Shown piece by piece: positions 1 through 8,909 of a stretch of 19,333 bases of DNA; within the stretch, counting starts at the first letter, position 1; each line of letters begins with the position of its first letter. Origin of the DNA: Embleya sp040605455 (GTDB lineage Bacteria; Actinomycetota; Actinomycetes; Streptomycetales; Streptomycetaceae); assembly GCF_040605455.1 (NCBI RefSeq), contig NZ_JBEXCV010000161.1, forward strand, positions 1 to 19,333. Direction: 5' to 3'. Position numbers and translations under genes: made by a program. The notes beneath the pieces are model-generated. The model was not told the DNA's origin. It did not search any database and saw nothing but the letters and a program-made list of their open reading frames with translations.

Positions 1-26
1 CGGGTCGGCCGGCGTGGGCCGACCCG
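1..26 (-). terminator. Rho-independent-type hairpin after katG
   Basis: Positions 1-10 and 17-26 are perfect reverse complements (10-bp GC-rich stem, 6-nt loop). The hairpin sits 11 bases past the katG stop codon. There is no clear U-tract, which is common for actinomycete terminators. Termination is inferred from position and structure. Confidence 0.7.
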
Positions 27-36
27 GACGCCATGC

Positions 37-2268
37 TCAGGTCAGGTCGAACCGGTCCAGGTTCATCACCTTGTCCCACGCGGCGACGAAGTCGTGTACG
101 AACTTCTCCTTCGCGTCGTCGCTCGCGTAGACCTCCGCGAGCGCGCGCAGCTCGGAGTTCGAGCCGAAGACGAGGTCGACCCGGCTGCCGGTCCACTTGA
201 CCTCGCCGGTGGCGGCGTCGCGACCCTCGAACGTGCTCGCGTCCTCGGAAGTGGCCTTCCACGTCGTGCCCAGGTCGAGCAGGTTGACGAAGAAGTCGTT
301 GGTCAGGACTCCGGGGGTCGCCGTCAAGGCGCCGAGCGGGGACTGCTGGTGGTTCGCGCCCAGGACCCGCAGGCCGCCGACGAGGGCGGTCGCCTCCGGG
401 GCGCTCAGGGTCAGCAGGTTCGCCCGGTCGATCAGCAGGTACTCGGCCGGCAGCCGGTTGCCCTTCCCGAGGTAGTTGCGGAACCCGTCGGCGGCCGGCT
501 CCAGCGCGGTGAAGGACTCCACGTCGGTCAGTTCCTGCGAGGCGTCCACGCGGCCGGCCGTGAACGGGACCTCGACGTCGAAGCCGGCGTCCTTGGCGGC
601 GCGCTCGACCGCGGCGGCACCGGCCAGCACGATCAGGTCGGCCAGCGAGATCCGCTTGCCGTCGGTGCGGTCGGCGTTGAACGCCTCCTGAATCCCCTCC
701 AGGACGCCCAGCACCGCGGCCAGTTCGTCGGGCTCGTTGACCTCCCACCCGATCTGCGGCTGGAGGCGGATGCGCGCACCGTTGGCGCCGCCGCGCTTGT
801 CGCTGCCGCGGAAGGACGAGGCCGACGCCCACGCGGTGGACACGAGCCGGGAGACCGACAGGCCCGAGTCGAGGATCCGACTCTTGAGCGAGGCGATGTC
901 CGCGGCATCGACGAGCTCGTGCGTCACCGCCGGCAGCGGGTCCTGCCACAGCAGCGTCTCGGCGGGGACCTCCGGACCGAGGTAGCGCACGACCGGGCCC
1001 ATGTCGCGGTGGGTCAGCTTGAACCACGCGCGGGCGAAGGCGTCCGCGAACGCGTCGGGGTTCTCCAGGAAGCGCCGCGAGATCTGCTCGTAGGCCGGGT
1101 CGAACCGGAGCGAGAGGTCGGTCGTCAGCATCGTCGGCGCGTGCGTCTTCGACGAGTCGTGCGCGTCGGGCACGGTGCCCGCGCCGCCGCCGTCCTTCGG
1201 CCGCCACTGGTGCGCACCGGCCGGGCTCTGGAACAGCTCCCACTCGTGGCCGAACAGAATCTCGAAGAAGCTGTTGTCCCAGGTCACCGGGGTGTTGGTC
1301 CAGATGCCCTCAAGCCCGCTGGTGATCGCGTCGCCGCCCTTGCCGGTGCCGAAGGAGCTCTTCCAGCCCAGGCCCTGCTGCTCCAACGGCGAAGCCTCGG
1401 GGTCGGGGCCGACACTGTCCGCGGGACCCGCGCCGTGGGTCTTGCCGAAGGTGTGGCCGCCCGCGATCAGGGCGACCGTCTCCTCGTCGTTCATCGCCAT
1501 CCGGCGGAACGTCTCGCGGATGTCGCGCGCCGCGGCCAGCGGGTCCGGGTTGCCGTTCGGGCCCTCGGGGTTGACGTAGATCAGGCCCATCTGGACCGCG
1601 CCGAGCGGGTTCTCCAGATCCCGGTCGCCGGTGTAGCGCTCGTCGCCGAGCCACGTGGTCTCCGGGCCCCAGTACACGTCCTCGTCGGGCTCCCACACGT
1701 CCGCCCGACCGCCGCCGAAGCCGAAGGTCTCGAAGCCCATCGACTCCAGGGCGACGTTGCCGGTGAGGACCAGCAGGTCGGCCCAGGACAGGTTGCGGCC
1801 GTACTTCTTCTTGACCGGCCACAGCAACCGGCGGGCCTTGTCGAGGCTCGCGTTGTCCGGCCAGCTGTTGAGGGGCGCGAAGCGCTGCTGACCGGCGCCC
1901 GCGCCGCCGCGGCCGTCGCTGATCCGGTAGGTGCCGGCGCTGTGCCACGCCATCCGGATCATCAGCGGCCCGTAGTTGCCGAAGTCGGCCGGCCACCAGT
2001 CCTGCGAGGTGGTCAGCACCTCGGCGATGTCCCGCTTCACGGTGGCGAGATCGAGGGTGTTGAACGCCTCGGCGTAGTCGAAGTCCTCACCGAAGGGGTT
2101 GGCCACGGCCGGGTTCTTGGCAAGGATCTTCAGGTTGAGCCGCTCCGGCCACCACTGGCGGTTGCCGCCGCCCTGGGTCGGGTGCGGGGCGCGTCCGTGT
2201 GCGACGGGGCAGCCGCCCTCGCCCTCCGTCTTCGCGTCTACGACGATTGCATCATGGTTCTCAGACAT
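37..2268 (-). CDS. katG: Bifunctional catalase-peroxidase KatG
   Basis: This is a cytoplasmic haem enzyme that dismutates hydrogen peroxide and has broad peroxidase activity. The 743 aa product is the usual length and carries both the catalytic N-terminal half and the degenerate C-terminal half. The distal-pocket motif RMAWHSAGTYR gives Arg105, Trp108 and His109. The proximal haem ligand is His272 in GGHTFGKTHGAG. Tyr231 (IYVNPEG) and Met257 (RRMAMND) complete the Met-Tyr-Trp crosslink typical of KatG. The Ser equivalent to M. tuberculosis S315 is present in DAITSGLE. The ATG at 2268 is preceded by an AAGGAA ribosome-binding site. Its neighbour across the divergent intergenic region is a Fur-family regulator, the expected control partner; in many actinomycetes the two genes are instead co-directional in one operon. 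Confidence 0.98.
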   Translation of the reverse strand: MSENHDAIVVDAKTEGEGGCPVAHGRAPHPTQGGGNRQWWPERLNLKILAKNPAVANPFGEDFDYAEAFNTLDLATVKRDIAEVLTTSQDWWPADFGNYGPLMIRMAWHSAGTYRISDGRGGAGAGQQRFAPLNSWPDNASLDKARRLLWPVKKKYGRNLSWADLLVLTGNVALESMGFETFGFGGGRADVWEPDEDVYWGPETTWLGDERYTGDRDLENPLGAVQMGLIYVNPEGPNGNPDPLAAARDIRETFRRMAMNDEETVALIAGGHTFGKTHGAGPADSVGPDPEASPLEQQGLGWKSSFGTGKGGDAITSGLEGIWTNTPVTWDNSFFEILFGHEWELFQSPAGAHQWRPKDGGGAGTVPDAHDSSKTHAPTMLTTDLSLRFDPAYEQISRRFLENPDAFADAFARAWFKLTHRDMGPVVRYLGPEVPAETLLWQDPLPAVTHELVDAADIASLKSRILDSGLSVSRLVSTAWASASSFRGSDKRGGANGARIRLQPQIGWEVNEPDELAAVLGVLEGIQEAFNADRTDGKRISLADLIVLAGAAAVERAAKDAGFDVEVPFTAGRVDASQELTDVESFTALEPAADGFRNYLGKGNRLPAEYLLIDRANLLTLSAPEATALVGGLRVLGANHQQSPLGALTATPGVLTNDFFVNLLDLGTTWKATSEDASTFEGRDAATGEVKWTGSRVDLVFGSNSELRALAEVYASDDAKEKFVHDFVAAWDKVMNLDRFDLT

Positions 2269-2291
2269 GGGATTCCTTCCGGACCAGGCGG

Positions 2292-2336
2292 ATCACAGTG
2301 CTCGGAACTGCGGGTCACGGTGCTGGGGAACTGCGG
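2292..2336. repeat. Tandem ~23-bp direct repeat upstream of katG
   Basis: Two adjacent copies (2292-2313 and 2314-2336) of a unit reading roughly RTCACRGTGCTSGGGAACTG differ at about four positions, one of them a single-base length difference. The array ends 24 bases upstream of the katG start codon on the minus strand, so it lies in the 5' leader or promoter. A regulatory role is inferred from location only. Confidence 0.5.
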
Positions 2337-2696
2337 GCGGTGAAACGGTCGGGGCACCGACCCCGGTCGGCGACGACACGACAGCCCCGGTCGAACCGGG
2401 CCGGGCCGCCCGCCGTTTCGAGGCGGTGTACGGGTCGCGCCGTCGGGAGCGGGTGAAGGGTCTCGCGTGCGGCTCGAAGGGGAACGTGATCATGTTCCTC
2501 CCATACCCATCGCGCGCCGGGGAGGCGATCACCTCGACGCCGAGGTGGTCACCGTCCGGAACGCTCCGGAGCAGCGCGACGCGGGTGGCCGTCATCCGCA
2601 GGCCGGTACCGCGCGGCTTCTCGACGGTGGTGCAGTCACGTCTGCGTCTCCTGCCGTATTGGAGTCTTCACTACCCCTTGGCTGCCGCCGGAACCG

Positions 2697-2724
2697 ATCC
2701 TACGATGGACAGAGTCCAAGTCAA
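2697..2724 (-). promoter_or_regulatory. Candidate sigma70-like promoter overlapping a FurA-type box
   Basis: On the minus strand TTGACT (2724-2719) is followed after 16 bases by TAGGAT (2702-2697), a good -35/-10 pair pointing at katG. The surrounding TCTTGACT context, with the small palindrome GGAC-AGA-GTCC inside it, resembles the TTGACT-containing boxes bound by actinobacterial FurA before furA/katG genes. The site lies about 90-115 bases upstream of the divergent fur start, so one bound dimer could control both directions. A transcript from here would have a leader of about 420 bases before katG. Confidence 0.4.
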
Positions 2725-2811
2725 GATGCTCGCCAATCCCGCACCCAACCGGAACCCGGACGTCCACCGGTAAACTTCGGTGCCCCACCGAGCCTGAATA
2801 GGTGAACCGAC

Positions 2812-3222
2812 ATGAGCGACCTGTTGGAACGGCTGCGAGCGCGCGGTTGGCGGATGACCTCCCAGCGGCGTGTCGTTGCGGAGGTCCTGGACGGCGACCA
2901 CGTGCATCTGACGGCCGACGAGGTACACGCCCGCGCGGCGCGGCGGCTGCCCGAGATCTCCCGGGCGACCGTCTACAACGCCTTGGGCGAGCTGGTCTCG
3001 CTCGGCGAGGTCAAGGAGGTCTCCACCGACGGCCGCGCCAAGCGCTACGACCCCAACGCCCACCACCCGCACCAGCACCTGGTGTGCTCCGCCTGCGGAA
3101 CCGTGCGCGACGTGCACCCGACCGGCAATCCGCTGGCCGACCTCCCGCCGGATCAGCGATTCGGCTTCTCCATCTCCGAGGCCGAGGTCACCTACCGCGG
3201 CCTGTGCCCTTCCTGCGCATAG
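2812..3222 (+). CDS. Fur-family transcriptional regulator (FurA/CatR/PerR-like)
   Basis: This is a metal-dependent DNA-binding repressor of 136 aa, normal for the family. The N-terminal winged helix (about residues 1-80) contains the recognition region EISRATVYNALGEL. The C-terminal dimerisation domain holds the His-rich metal site HHPHQHLVC and two CxxC pairs (CSAC, CPSC) for structural zinc. The start is ATG 2812, supported by AGGTGA seven bases upstream. Divergence from katG makes peroxide-responsive repression of katG the likeliest role. The sequence style is close to Streptomyces CatR/FurA, but I cannot decide between these subgroups, so no symbol is given. Confidence 0.93.
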   Translation: MSDLLERLRARGWRMTSQRRVVAEVLDGDHVHLTADEVHARAARRLPEISRATVYNALGELVSLGEVKEVSTDGRAKRYDPNAHHPHQHLVCSACGTVRDVHPTGNPLADLPPDQRFGFSISEAEVTYRGLCPSCA

Positions 3223-3564
3223 ACGCCCGAGGCCGCGGCCCGCCCGTCCGCCGGCCGTTCAGGAGTGCGGGCGGCGCCCCGCCGGCTCGGTGCACCCGCC
3301 CCAACGGCCGCGTGCGCCCGGGCGGAGCGGATCGATCAGGAATCGAGAAGCCCGACCACCAGGCCGCAGCCGGCGTGACGGTCACGGCCGGCGCCCGCCC
3401 GGTGACCGCCGCTTCGGCGGACGGCGCGCCCCACCCGGACCTCCTCCGCCGGCGCAAGCGCACGAACGCACCGTATGTAGCGTTCGGACCTGATCGGATC
3501 GAGCCAGGCGACGCCGGGTGAGGCCGCGAAGGCGTGCCGCCCGAGAGATGGAGACACGATAAGC
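3223..3564. other. Intergenic region before the UvrA-like gene
   Basis: These 342 bases hold several long overlapping frames, all Arg/Pro-rich in the manner of out-of-frame GC-rich DNA, and none looks like a gene. The first 60 bases after the fur stop are GC-rich and could form weak terminator-like stems. The only distinct element is the inverted repeat at 3463-3486. Confidence 0.5.
3463..3486. promoter_or_regulatory. Inverted repeat CGAACGC-N10-GCGTTCG (candidate operator)
   Basis: Perfect 7-bp arms at 3463-3469 and 3480-3486 are separated by an AT-richer 10-base spacer containing TATGTAG, which could serve as a -10 element. It ends 78 bases before the UvrA-like start codon. Its GAAC-N16-GTTC spacing does not match a LexA SOS box (GAAC-N4-GTTC). 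The operator role is inferred. Confidence 0.4.
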
Positions 3565-5964
<2,400 letters not shown>

Positions 5965-6028
5965 GCGATCGGCCGGCCGTGGCGGGCAGGCCGCCCGCGC
6001 GCTCGACGCGATGACGTCGGTCTCGTAC

Positions 6029-6054
6029 GGCCCCGAGGCGATCGTCTCGGGGCC
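6029..6054 (+). terminator. Terminator hairpin after the UvrA-like gene
   Basis: Perfect 9-bp arms GGCCCCGAG and CTCGGGGCC surround an 8-base loop, 65 bases past the stop codon. This separates the UvrA-like gene from the DUF6314 gene. Confidence 0.7.
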
Positions 6055-6177
6055 GGGTCCGGCGGACGGGGTCGTCGGCCCACTCGTCTCGCGCATCCCC
6101 TCCCCGGCCTCGACCGACCCCGCCCTCCCACGCTGCGCGCCGCGATCGGGCCGACCCGGGCAGGGGATCATGGGTGC

Positions 6178-6612
6178 ATGCGTTCCGTTCCCATTCCCGA
6201 CACCGCCGCCTATCTCGCCGGACACTGGTCCATCGACCGCACCGTGGTCGACGAGCGCTCCGGCGCGCGGGGCACCTTCATCGGTACCGCGGTGTTCCGA
6301 CGGGTCGACGACGAGCTGCTCGAAGCCGAGTCCGGTGAGTTCGTCTGGGGCGGGATCGCCAACCGGGCGAGCCGCACCCACCGGCTGGTCCCGCAGGCCG
6401 ACGGCACGGCCGAGGTGCTCTTCGCCGACGGCAGGCCCTTCCACCATCTCGACCTGCGCACCGGCCACTGGAGCACCGGGCACCCGTGCGCCGCCGACCG
6501 CTACGACGGGGAGTTCACCGTCGTGTCGCCGGACGAGTGGCACCTGCGGTGGCGGGTGGAAGGTCCGGCGAAGACACAGGTGCTGACGTCCGTCTACCGA
6601 CGTCGGCACTGA
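6178..6612 (+). CDS. DUF6314 family protein
   Basis: This 144 aa protein is of unknown function. It shows the family pattern: an N-terminal YLAGHWSIDR segment, a central HRLVPQADGTAEVLFADGRPF stretch, then HPCAADRYDGEF and a terminal VYRRR. The alternation of strands with many Trp, His and Asp residues suggests a small lipocalin-like beta barrel, but ligand and role are unknown. There is no signal peptide or membrane segment. The gene looks intact to its usual end, and its last codons are antisense to the broken end of the lasso cyclase remnant. The deletion that destroyed the cyclase therefore stopped right at the 3' end of this gene. Confidence 0.85.
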   Translation: MRSVPIPDTAAYLAGHWSIDRTVVDERSGARGTFIGTAVFRRVDDELLEAESGEFVWGGIANRASRTHRLVPQADGTAEVLFADGRPFHHLDLRTGHWSTGHPCAADRYDGEFTVVSPDEWHLRWRVEGPAKTQVLTSVYRRRH

Positions 6613-7282
6613 CCGTACGCCCGCCCGCGGTTCGTACGGCGACGACGTCGCGGATCGCGGCGCGTGCGGTTTCGGTCGCCTGCCGCAACGGGGCTTCGGC
6701 CGCCGGTGCCTGCCAACGGCGCACGGTGCGACACGCGCCTTCGGTGTCGATGTGCAACCAGCAACCCCTGTCGAGTTGCTCGACGCCGGACCACACCCTG
6801 CGCGTGCACGGGGGTCGGGGCGTCCCGGGGGCCAACAGGCGCGGTGCCAAGGCCTCTTCGTCCGGGTGCGCCCCGACGAGATCGGCGAGCCGCCGCGGCC
6901 GGTCCGCCGCCACGGTCACTCCGGCGATCCGGGCGTAAAAGATCTGTCGGGTGCCGGCCGGGGCGCCCTGGGCGCGGATGCGGCCGTCGATCGAGGCGAG
7001 CAGGTGGATGCTGCCCGGGAGGATGCGGGCCAGTTCGTCCAGGTCGTGCGCTGACCGGGCACCGGCCAGGACGCGGGTCGCGGCGGCGACGTCGAGCCGG
7101 GTGTGCCCGAACAGCACGAGGCGACGCGTGCCGGCGACCACCGTGGTGATGTCCTCGTTGGACCAGTGCCCCACGAGCCAGGGCCGGCCCGAGGCGTGCC
7201 CGACGCACCGCAACGGTGATCCGGCGTTCGCGATGGTGATCGGGGCCGACACGGACGCGTCCGGAAGGATCAGAAAATCCAT
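6515..7282 (-). pseudogene. Lasso-peptide macrolactam synthetase (asparagine-synthetase-like), truncated
   Basis: The first 228 residues read as the N-terminal glutaminase-like domain and linker of an actinobacterial lasso cyclase. Recognisable pieces are the MDFLILPD start, SGRPWLVGHW, LPGSIHLLASIDGRIRAQG, TRQIFYARIAGVTVAADRP and RTAGGRTVSADV. The last one is where family members continue as SADLSGGLDST, the ATP-binding PP-loop. Here homology stops at about 6599 after SADV. The remaining 27 codons are antisense to the DUF6314 gene and look like non-coding translation. Intact members are around 600 aa, so the whole adenylating domain is missing and the product cannot cyclise a peptide. The ATG 7282 has a strong GGGAG ribosome-binding site. 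No downstream RRE, leader peptidase or exporter genes remain. Confidence 0.85.
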
Positions 7283-7401
7283 GGCCTACTCCCAGGCGTG
7301 GTGATGCGGTGCGGTGATCCGGGTGCGGTGTCCGCACGGCGTGCGGCGCCGGTGGTGCGCAGGCGCAGCAAGCGCCTCGAAGACGTCGACGAAATCGACA
7401 T
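7270..7401 (-). CDS. Possible 43-codon ORF before the lasso cyclase remnant
   Basis: ATG 7401 is directly preceded by GGGAAGGGG and opens a 43-codon frame that ends inside the start of the cyclase remnant. Its product is Arg/Ser/Thr-rich and contains RTTGAARRAD, that is Thr at -2, Gly1 and Asp7 if read as a lasso core. It lacks the YxxPxL leader motif expected for an actinobacterial lasso precursor, and another frame in the same DNA looks at least as coding-like. It may be chance. Confidence 0.15.
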   Translation of the reverse strand: MSISSTSSRRLLRLRTTGAARRADTAPGSPHRITTPGSRPWIF

Positions 7402-7428
7402 CCCCTTCCCGTTTGGACCCCCGCCACG

Positions 7429-7540
7429 CTAGGCCGACCCCGGTCCCGAACACCTGGGTTCCCGGTCCCAACCGGGTCCCACCCCGGTCCGGGACACCCA
7501 CCGCGGCGAGGGCCGGCGGATCGAAGGCGTCGGTCGCCAG
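7429..7540 (-). pseudogene. Possible vestigial lasso precursor (leader motif FDPPALAAVG)
   Basis: Directly upstream of the cyclase remnant, on the same strand, one frame reads LATDAFDPPALAAVG. This fits the actinobacterial lasso leader pattern Y/F-x-x-P-x-L-x-x-x-G bound by the RRE protein. No start codon is present in frame (a TGA lies just upstream). The core is not readable in the same frame: that frame stays open to 7286. A one-base shift gives VSRTGVGPGWDREPRC and a stop at 7429. The assignment rests on the short motif and position only. The N-terminus seems to have been lost at the junction with the SDR fragment. Confidence 0.25.
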
Positions 7541-7646
7541 TCTGGCCGGTCAGGGACGGGAGGCGGGGGTCGGCGAGGAAGGCGATCGTTTCGGCGATGT
7601 CGCGCGGTGTGGATTCGGCGAAGACCGCGTCGGGGAGCCCGAGATC
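7539..7646 (-). pseudogene. Short-chain dehydrogenase (SDR) C-terminal fragment
   Basis: About 36 residues read DLGLPDAVFAE, then STPRDIAETIAFLADPRL, then PSLTGQT. This is the conserved end of classical SDR oxidoreductases (R/TPEDIAEAVAFLASD...TGQ, normally followed by a VDGG motif). The NAD-binding and catalytic parts are absent upstream, and the frame turns into Arg-rich non-coding translation after TGQT. It is a deletion scrap with no product expected. Confidence 0.6.
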
Positions 7647-7670
7647 GCCGCCGCGTCGACCGCGCTGTGT

Positions 7671-7694
7671 GCCGGGCCCGGTTTCCGGGCCGGC
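7671..7694. repeat. GC-rich hairpin between SDR and M20 scraps
   Basis: GCCCGG-TTT-CCGGGC forms a tight 6-bp stem that extends with one bulged base to GCCGG/CGGC. It sits between oppositely oriented gene fragments. It could be a leftover terminator or a hairpin that promoted deletion. Confidence 0.35.
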
Positions 7695-7705
7695 GACTTG
7701 GTGTG

Positions 7706-7759
7706 ATCGGGCGCGGCGCGGCGGACATGAAGGGCGGTATCGCCGCGGCGGTCGAGATC
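7706..7759 (+). pseudogene. M20 metallopeptidase/amidohydrolase motif fragment
   Basis: The frame reads IGRGAADMKGGIAAAVEI. This is the M20 (ArgE/DapE/allantoate amidohydrolase type) signature GRGxxDMKGG, whose Asp is the bridging ligand of the dinuclear metal site. Nothing before it aligns with the preceding HxD half of the active site, and within a few residues it passes in frame into a permease sequence. Only an 18-residue shard survives. Confidence 0.65.
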
Positions 7760-7975
7760 TTCAGCCCGAACAGCATCTACGGGCGCTGGGGTTGGCGCGG
7801 CCTGCTCTCCTACGCGCTGGGCGTCGCGGCCCTGGTGCCGTTCATGGTCACCGGCTTCTACACCGGGCTCATGGTCGACACCCTCGACGGCGCCGACATC
7901 GCCTTCGTCGTCGCACTCCTGGTCTGGGGGCGGCCTACCGGCTGACGACCCGGCGCCTCGACCTTACCCCGAGCA
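7760..7975 (+). pseudogene. NCS1-type nucleobase/hydantoin permease C-terminal fragment, frameshifted
   Basis: Fused in frame after the M20 shard, the sequence continues PNSIYGRWGWRGLLSYALG, then VAALVPFMVTGFYTGLMVD and LDGADIAFVVALLVW. This is the last two transmembrane helices of NCS1 (cytosine, allantoin or hydantoin) permeases. At the five-G run at 7926-7930 one G appears to be missing. The current frame stops at 7945, whereas restoring the base gives GAAYRLTTRRLDLTP, the usual C-terminal tail. The gene is therefore 5'-truncated and frameshifted. M20 hydrolases and NCS1 permeases commonly neighbour each other in allantoin or hydantoin use clusters, which suggests a single internal deletion in such a cluster. 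Confidence 0.75.
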
Positions 7976-8045
7976 ACAGGCCATCGAACCAAGCAAGTTG
8001 CACCTCGACGGCACAAACACACGGTCATCCGTTCCAAACCCCGCG

Positions 8046-8231
8046 TCAGCGGATGACCCCCGCGGGTCGACGCCCCGCATCCACGGTGCAGTCCTCGGCC
8101 CGGCACACCCGCCGGGTGATCACCGTCGCGGTGGGGGCGGTGAGCAGCGTGCCGACGAATCCGTCCGCAACCGCTTCGACCTCCACGCGACGCGTCGCAC
8201 CCGTCAGCCGCTCAACACCCGCCACCACCAC
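8046..8231 (-). CDS. Small hypothetical protein (61 aa)
   Basis: The frame has good actinomycete codon bias and reads VVVAGVERLTGATRRVEVEA through FVGTLLTAPTATVITRRVCR to AGVIR. Candidate GTG starts are at 8231, 8228 and 8225, overlapping the end of the upstream 69-codon gene by about 20 bases, so translational coupling is plausible. Two cysteines (VCRAEDC) lie five residues apart. The family is not recognised. Because the two frames overlap and both look coding, an old frameshift joining them into one gene cannot be excluded. Confidence 0.35.
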   Translation of the reverse strand: MVVAGVERLTGATRRVEVEAVADGFVGTLLTAPTATVITRRVCRAEDCTVDAGRRPAGVIR

Positions 8232-8421
8232 CGCGCATCCAGGCGGTGCTGCCGATAGCCCGATCACCGGCCTCGGCCCGATCCCTCTCGCCACCCCCCG
8301 AGACCCGCAACAGGTCCCGAGGTCCCTCATCGGCGTCCCGGCGGCCGAACGAGAGCACCACCGACAACGCGATCGCACCCAGCAGCAGCACCCCGACGGC
8401 GATCAATACCACCGCTTCCAT
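8212..8421 (-). CDS. Small single-pass membrane protein (69 aa)
   Basis: The ATG at 8421 is preceded by a strong GGAGGGGGAG ribosome-binding site, which supports a real translation start. Residues 3-26 form one hydrophobic helix (VVLIAVGVLLLGAIALSVVL), followed by a basic FGRR and an acidic cytoplasmic tail ending in a Gly-rich WMRGGGGGC. No family is recognised. It lies inside the zone of gene fragments but has its own signals. Confidence 0.5.
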   Translation of the reverse strand: MEAVVLIAVGVLLLGAIALSVVLSFGRRDADEGPRDLLRVSGGGERDRAEAGDRAIGSTAWMRGGGGGC

Positions 8422-8599
8422 GTCAACTCCCCCTCCACAAAGGGCACTACGCCCTCCCTGTCAATCTTCCGCCGCACCGGATCCCTCGAACGCCGCGCCA
8501 TCTGAACATTCGGTGAACAAATGTGAGAGACACGAGGCCCACTGAGCCGGTTGTCGACGGTTCGGCTCCGCGGCGGGCGGGTGGGGCTCCGGGCGTGGT
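8422..8599. other. Leader region of the small membrane protein and downstream flank of the hydrolase remnant
   Basis: No gene is visible here. On the minus strand a TTGACA precedes the ribosome-binding site of the 69-codon gene, and a small inverted repeat AGGGC-ACTAC-GCCCT (around 8443-8457) could be an operator. Confidence 0.3.
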
Positions 8600-8637
8600 G
8601 GCAGCGCGGCGGCGACCCGAGTCGTGGCCGCGCTGCC
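8600..8637 (-). terminator. Terminator hairpin after serine hydrolase remnant
   Basis: Perfect 11-bp arms GGCAGCGCGGC and GCCGCGCTGCC surround a 16-base loop, starting 18 bases past the TGA of the hydrolase remnant. The remnant therefore keeps its native 3' end. Confidence 0.65.
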
Positions 8638-8654
8638 GGGGAGGGGTGTCGGGG

Positions 8655-8909
8655 TCAGCCCTCGGCGGGGAGTTCGTAGACGTGGTCCGGGGTGACGATG
8701 GAGGTGATCGCGCGGGCGAACAGGGTGCTCGGCTCGTAGCCGTCGTGCAGAATGTCGGTGTTGAGCAGGATCACCATGGTCGCGTCCTGCTCCGGCAGAT
8801 ACATCGTCACGCTCTCGTAGCCCGGCAGCGAGCCGTTGTGCCCGATCCAACCGTGGGTCTGGAACAGGCCCAGGCCATACCCGGCACCGTCGAAACCGGG
8901 TACCGGGAT
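8655..8909 (-). pseudogene. Serine hydrolase (beta-lactamase/DD-peptidase family) C-terminal fragment
   Basis: About 85 residues read PVPGFDGAGYGLGLFQTHGW, then IGHNGSLPGYESVTMYLPEQ and TMVILLNTD. GHNGSLPGY is the third active-site motif (HxG in place of KTG) of class C beta-lactamase-like serine hydrolases and D,D-carboxypeptidases. The SxxK and YxN boxes should lie more than 200 residues upstream but are missing, because the homology is cut off at the 18-bp inverted repeat. The remnant has no start and is not expected to be active. Confidence 0.8.

Larger units (their letters stand above)
2269..2811. other. katG-fur divergent intergenic region
   Basis: These 543 bases contain no convincing gene. 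A 100-codon minus-strand reading frame (2293-2595) has coding-like codons in its first 30 positions but no recognisable family and a weak ribosome-binding site. It may be a remnant or part of a long katG leader. Regulatory candidates in the region are the tandem repeat next to katG and the TTGACT promoter/Fur-box candidate next to the regulator. The fur gene itself has a good AGGTGA ribosome-binding site, and a TAAACT at 2772-2777 could be its -10 element. Confidence 0.5.

Noticed and set aside
94..2343. 749-codon open frame on the plus strand opposite katG
   Set aside because: Antisense shadow of katG; Arg/Val/Gln-rich composition with no motifs, while the minus frame has the complete KatG active site.
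2293..2595. 100-codon minus-strand ORF between katG and fur
   Set aside because: First 30 codons look coding but there is no known family and a weak ribosome-binding site; described only as part of the intergenic region.
3463..3486. LexA/SOS box before the UvrA-like gene
   Set aside because: GAAC and GTTC are separated by 16 bases, not the 4 required.
7286..7501. 71-codon minus-strand frame before the lasso cyclase as an intact lasso precursor
   Set aside because: Only GTG start without a ribosome-binding site; everything after the leader-like motif is far too long for a lasso core. It is treated as a remnant with a leader-like motif.
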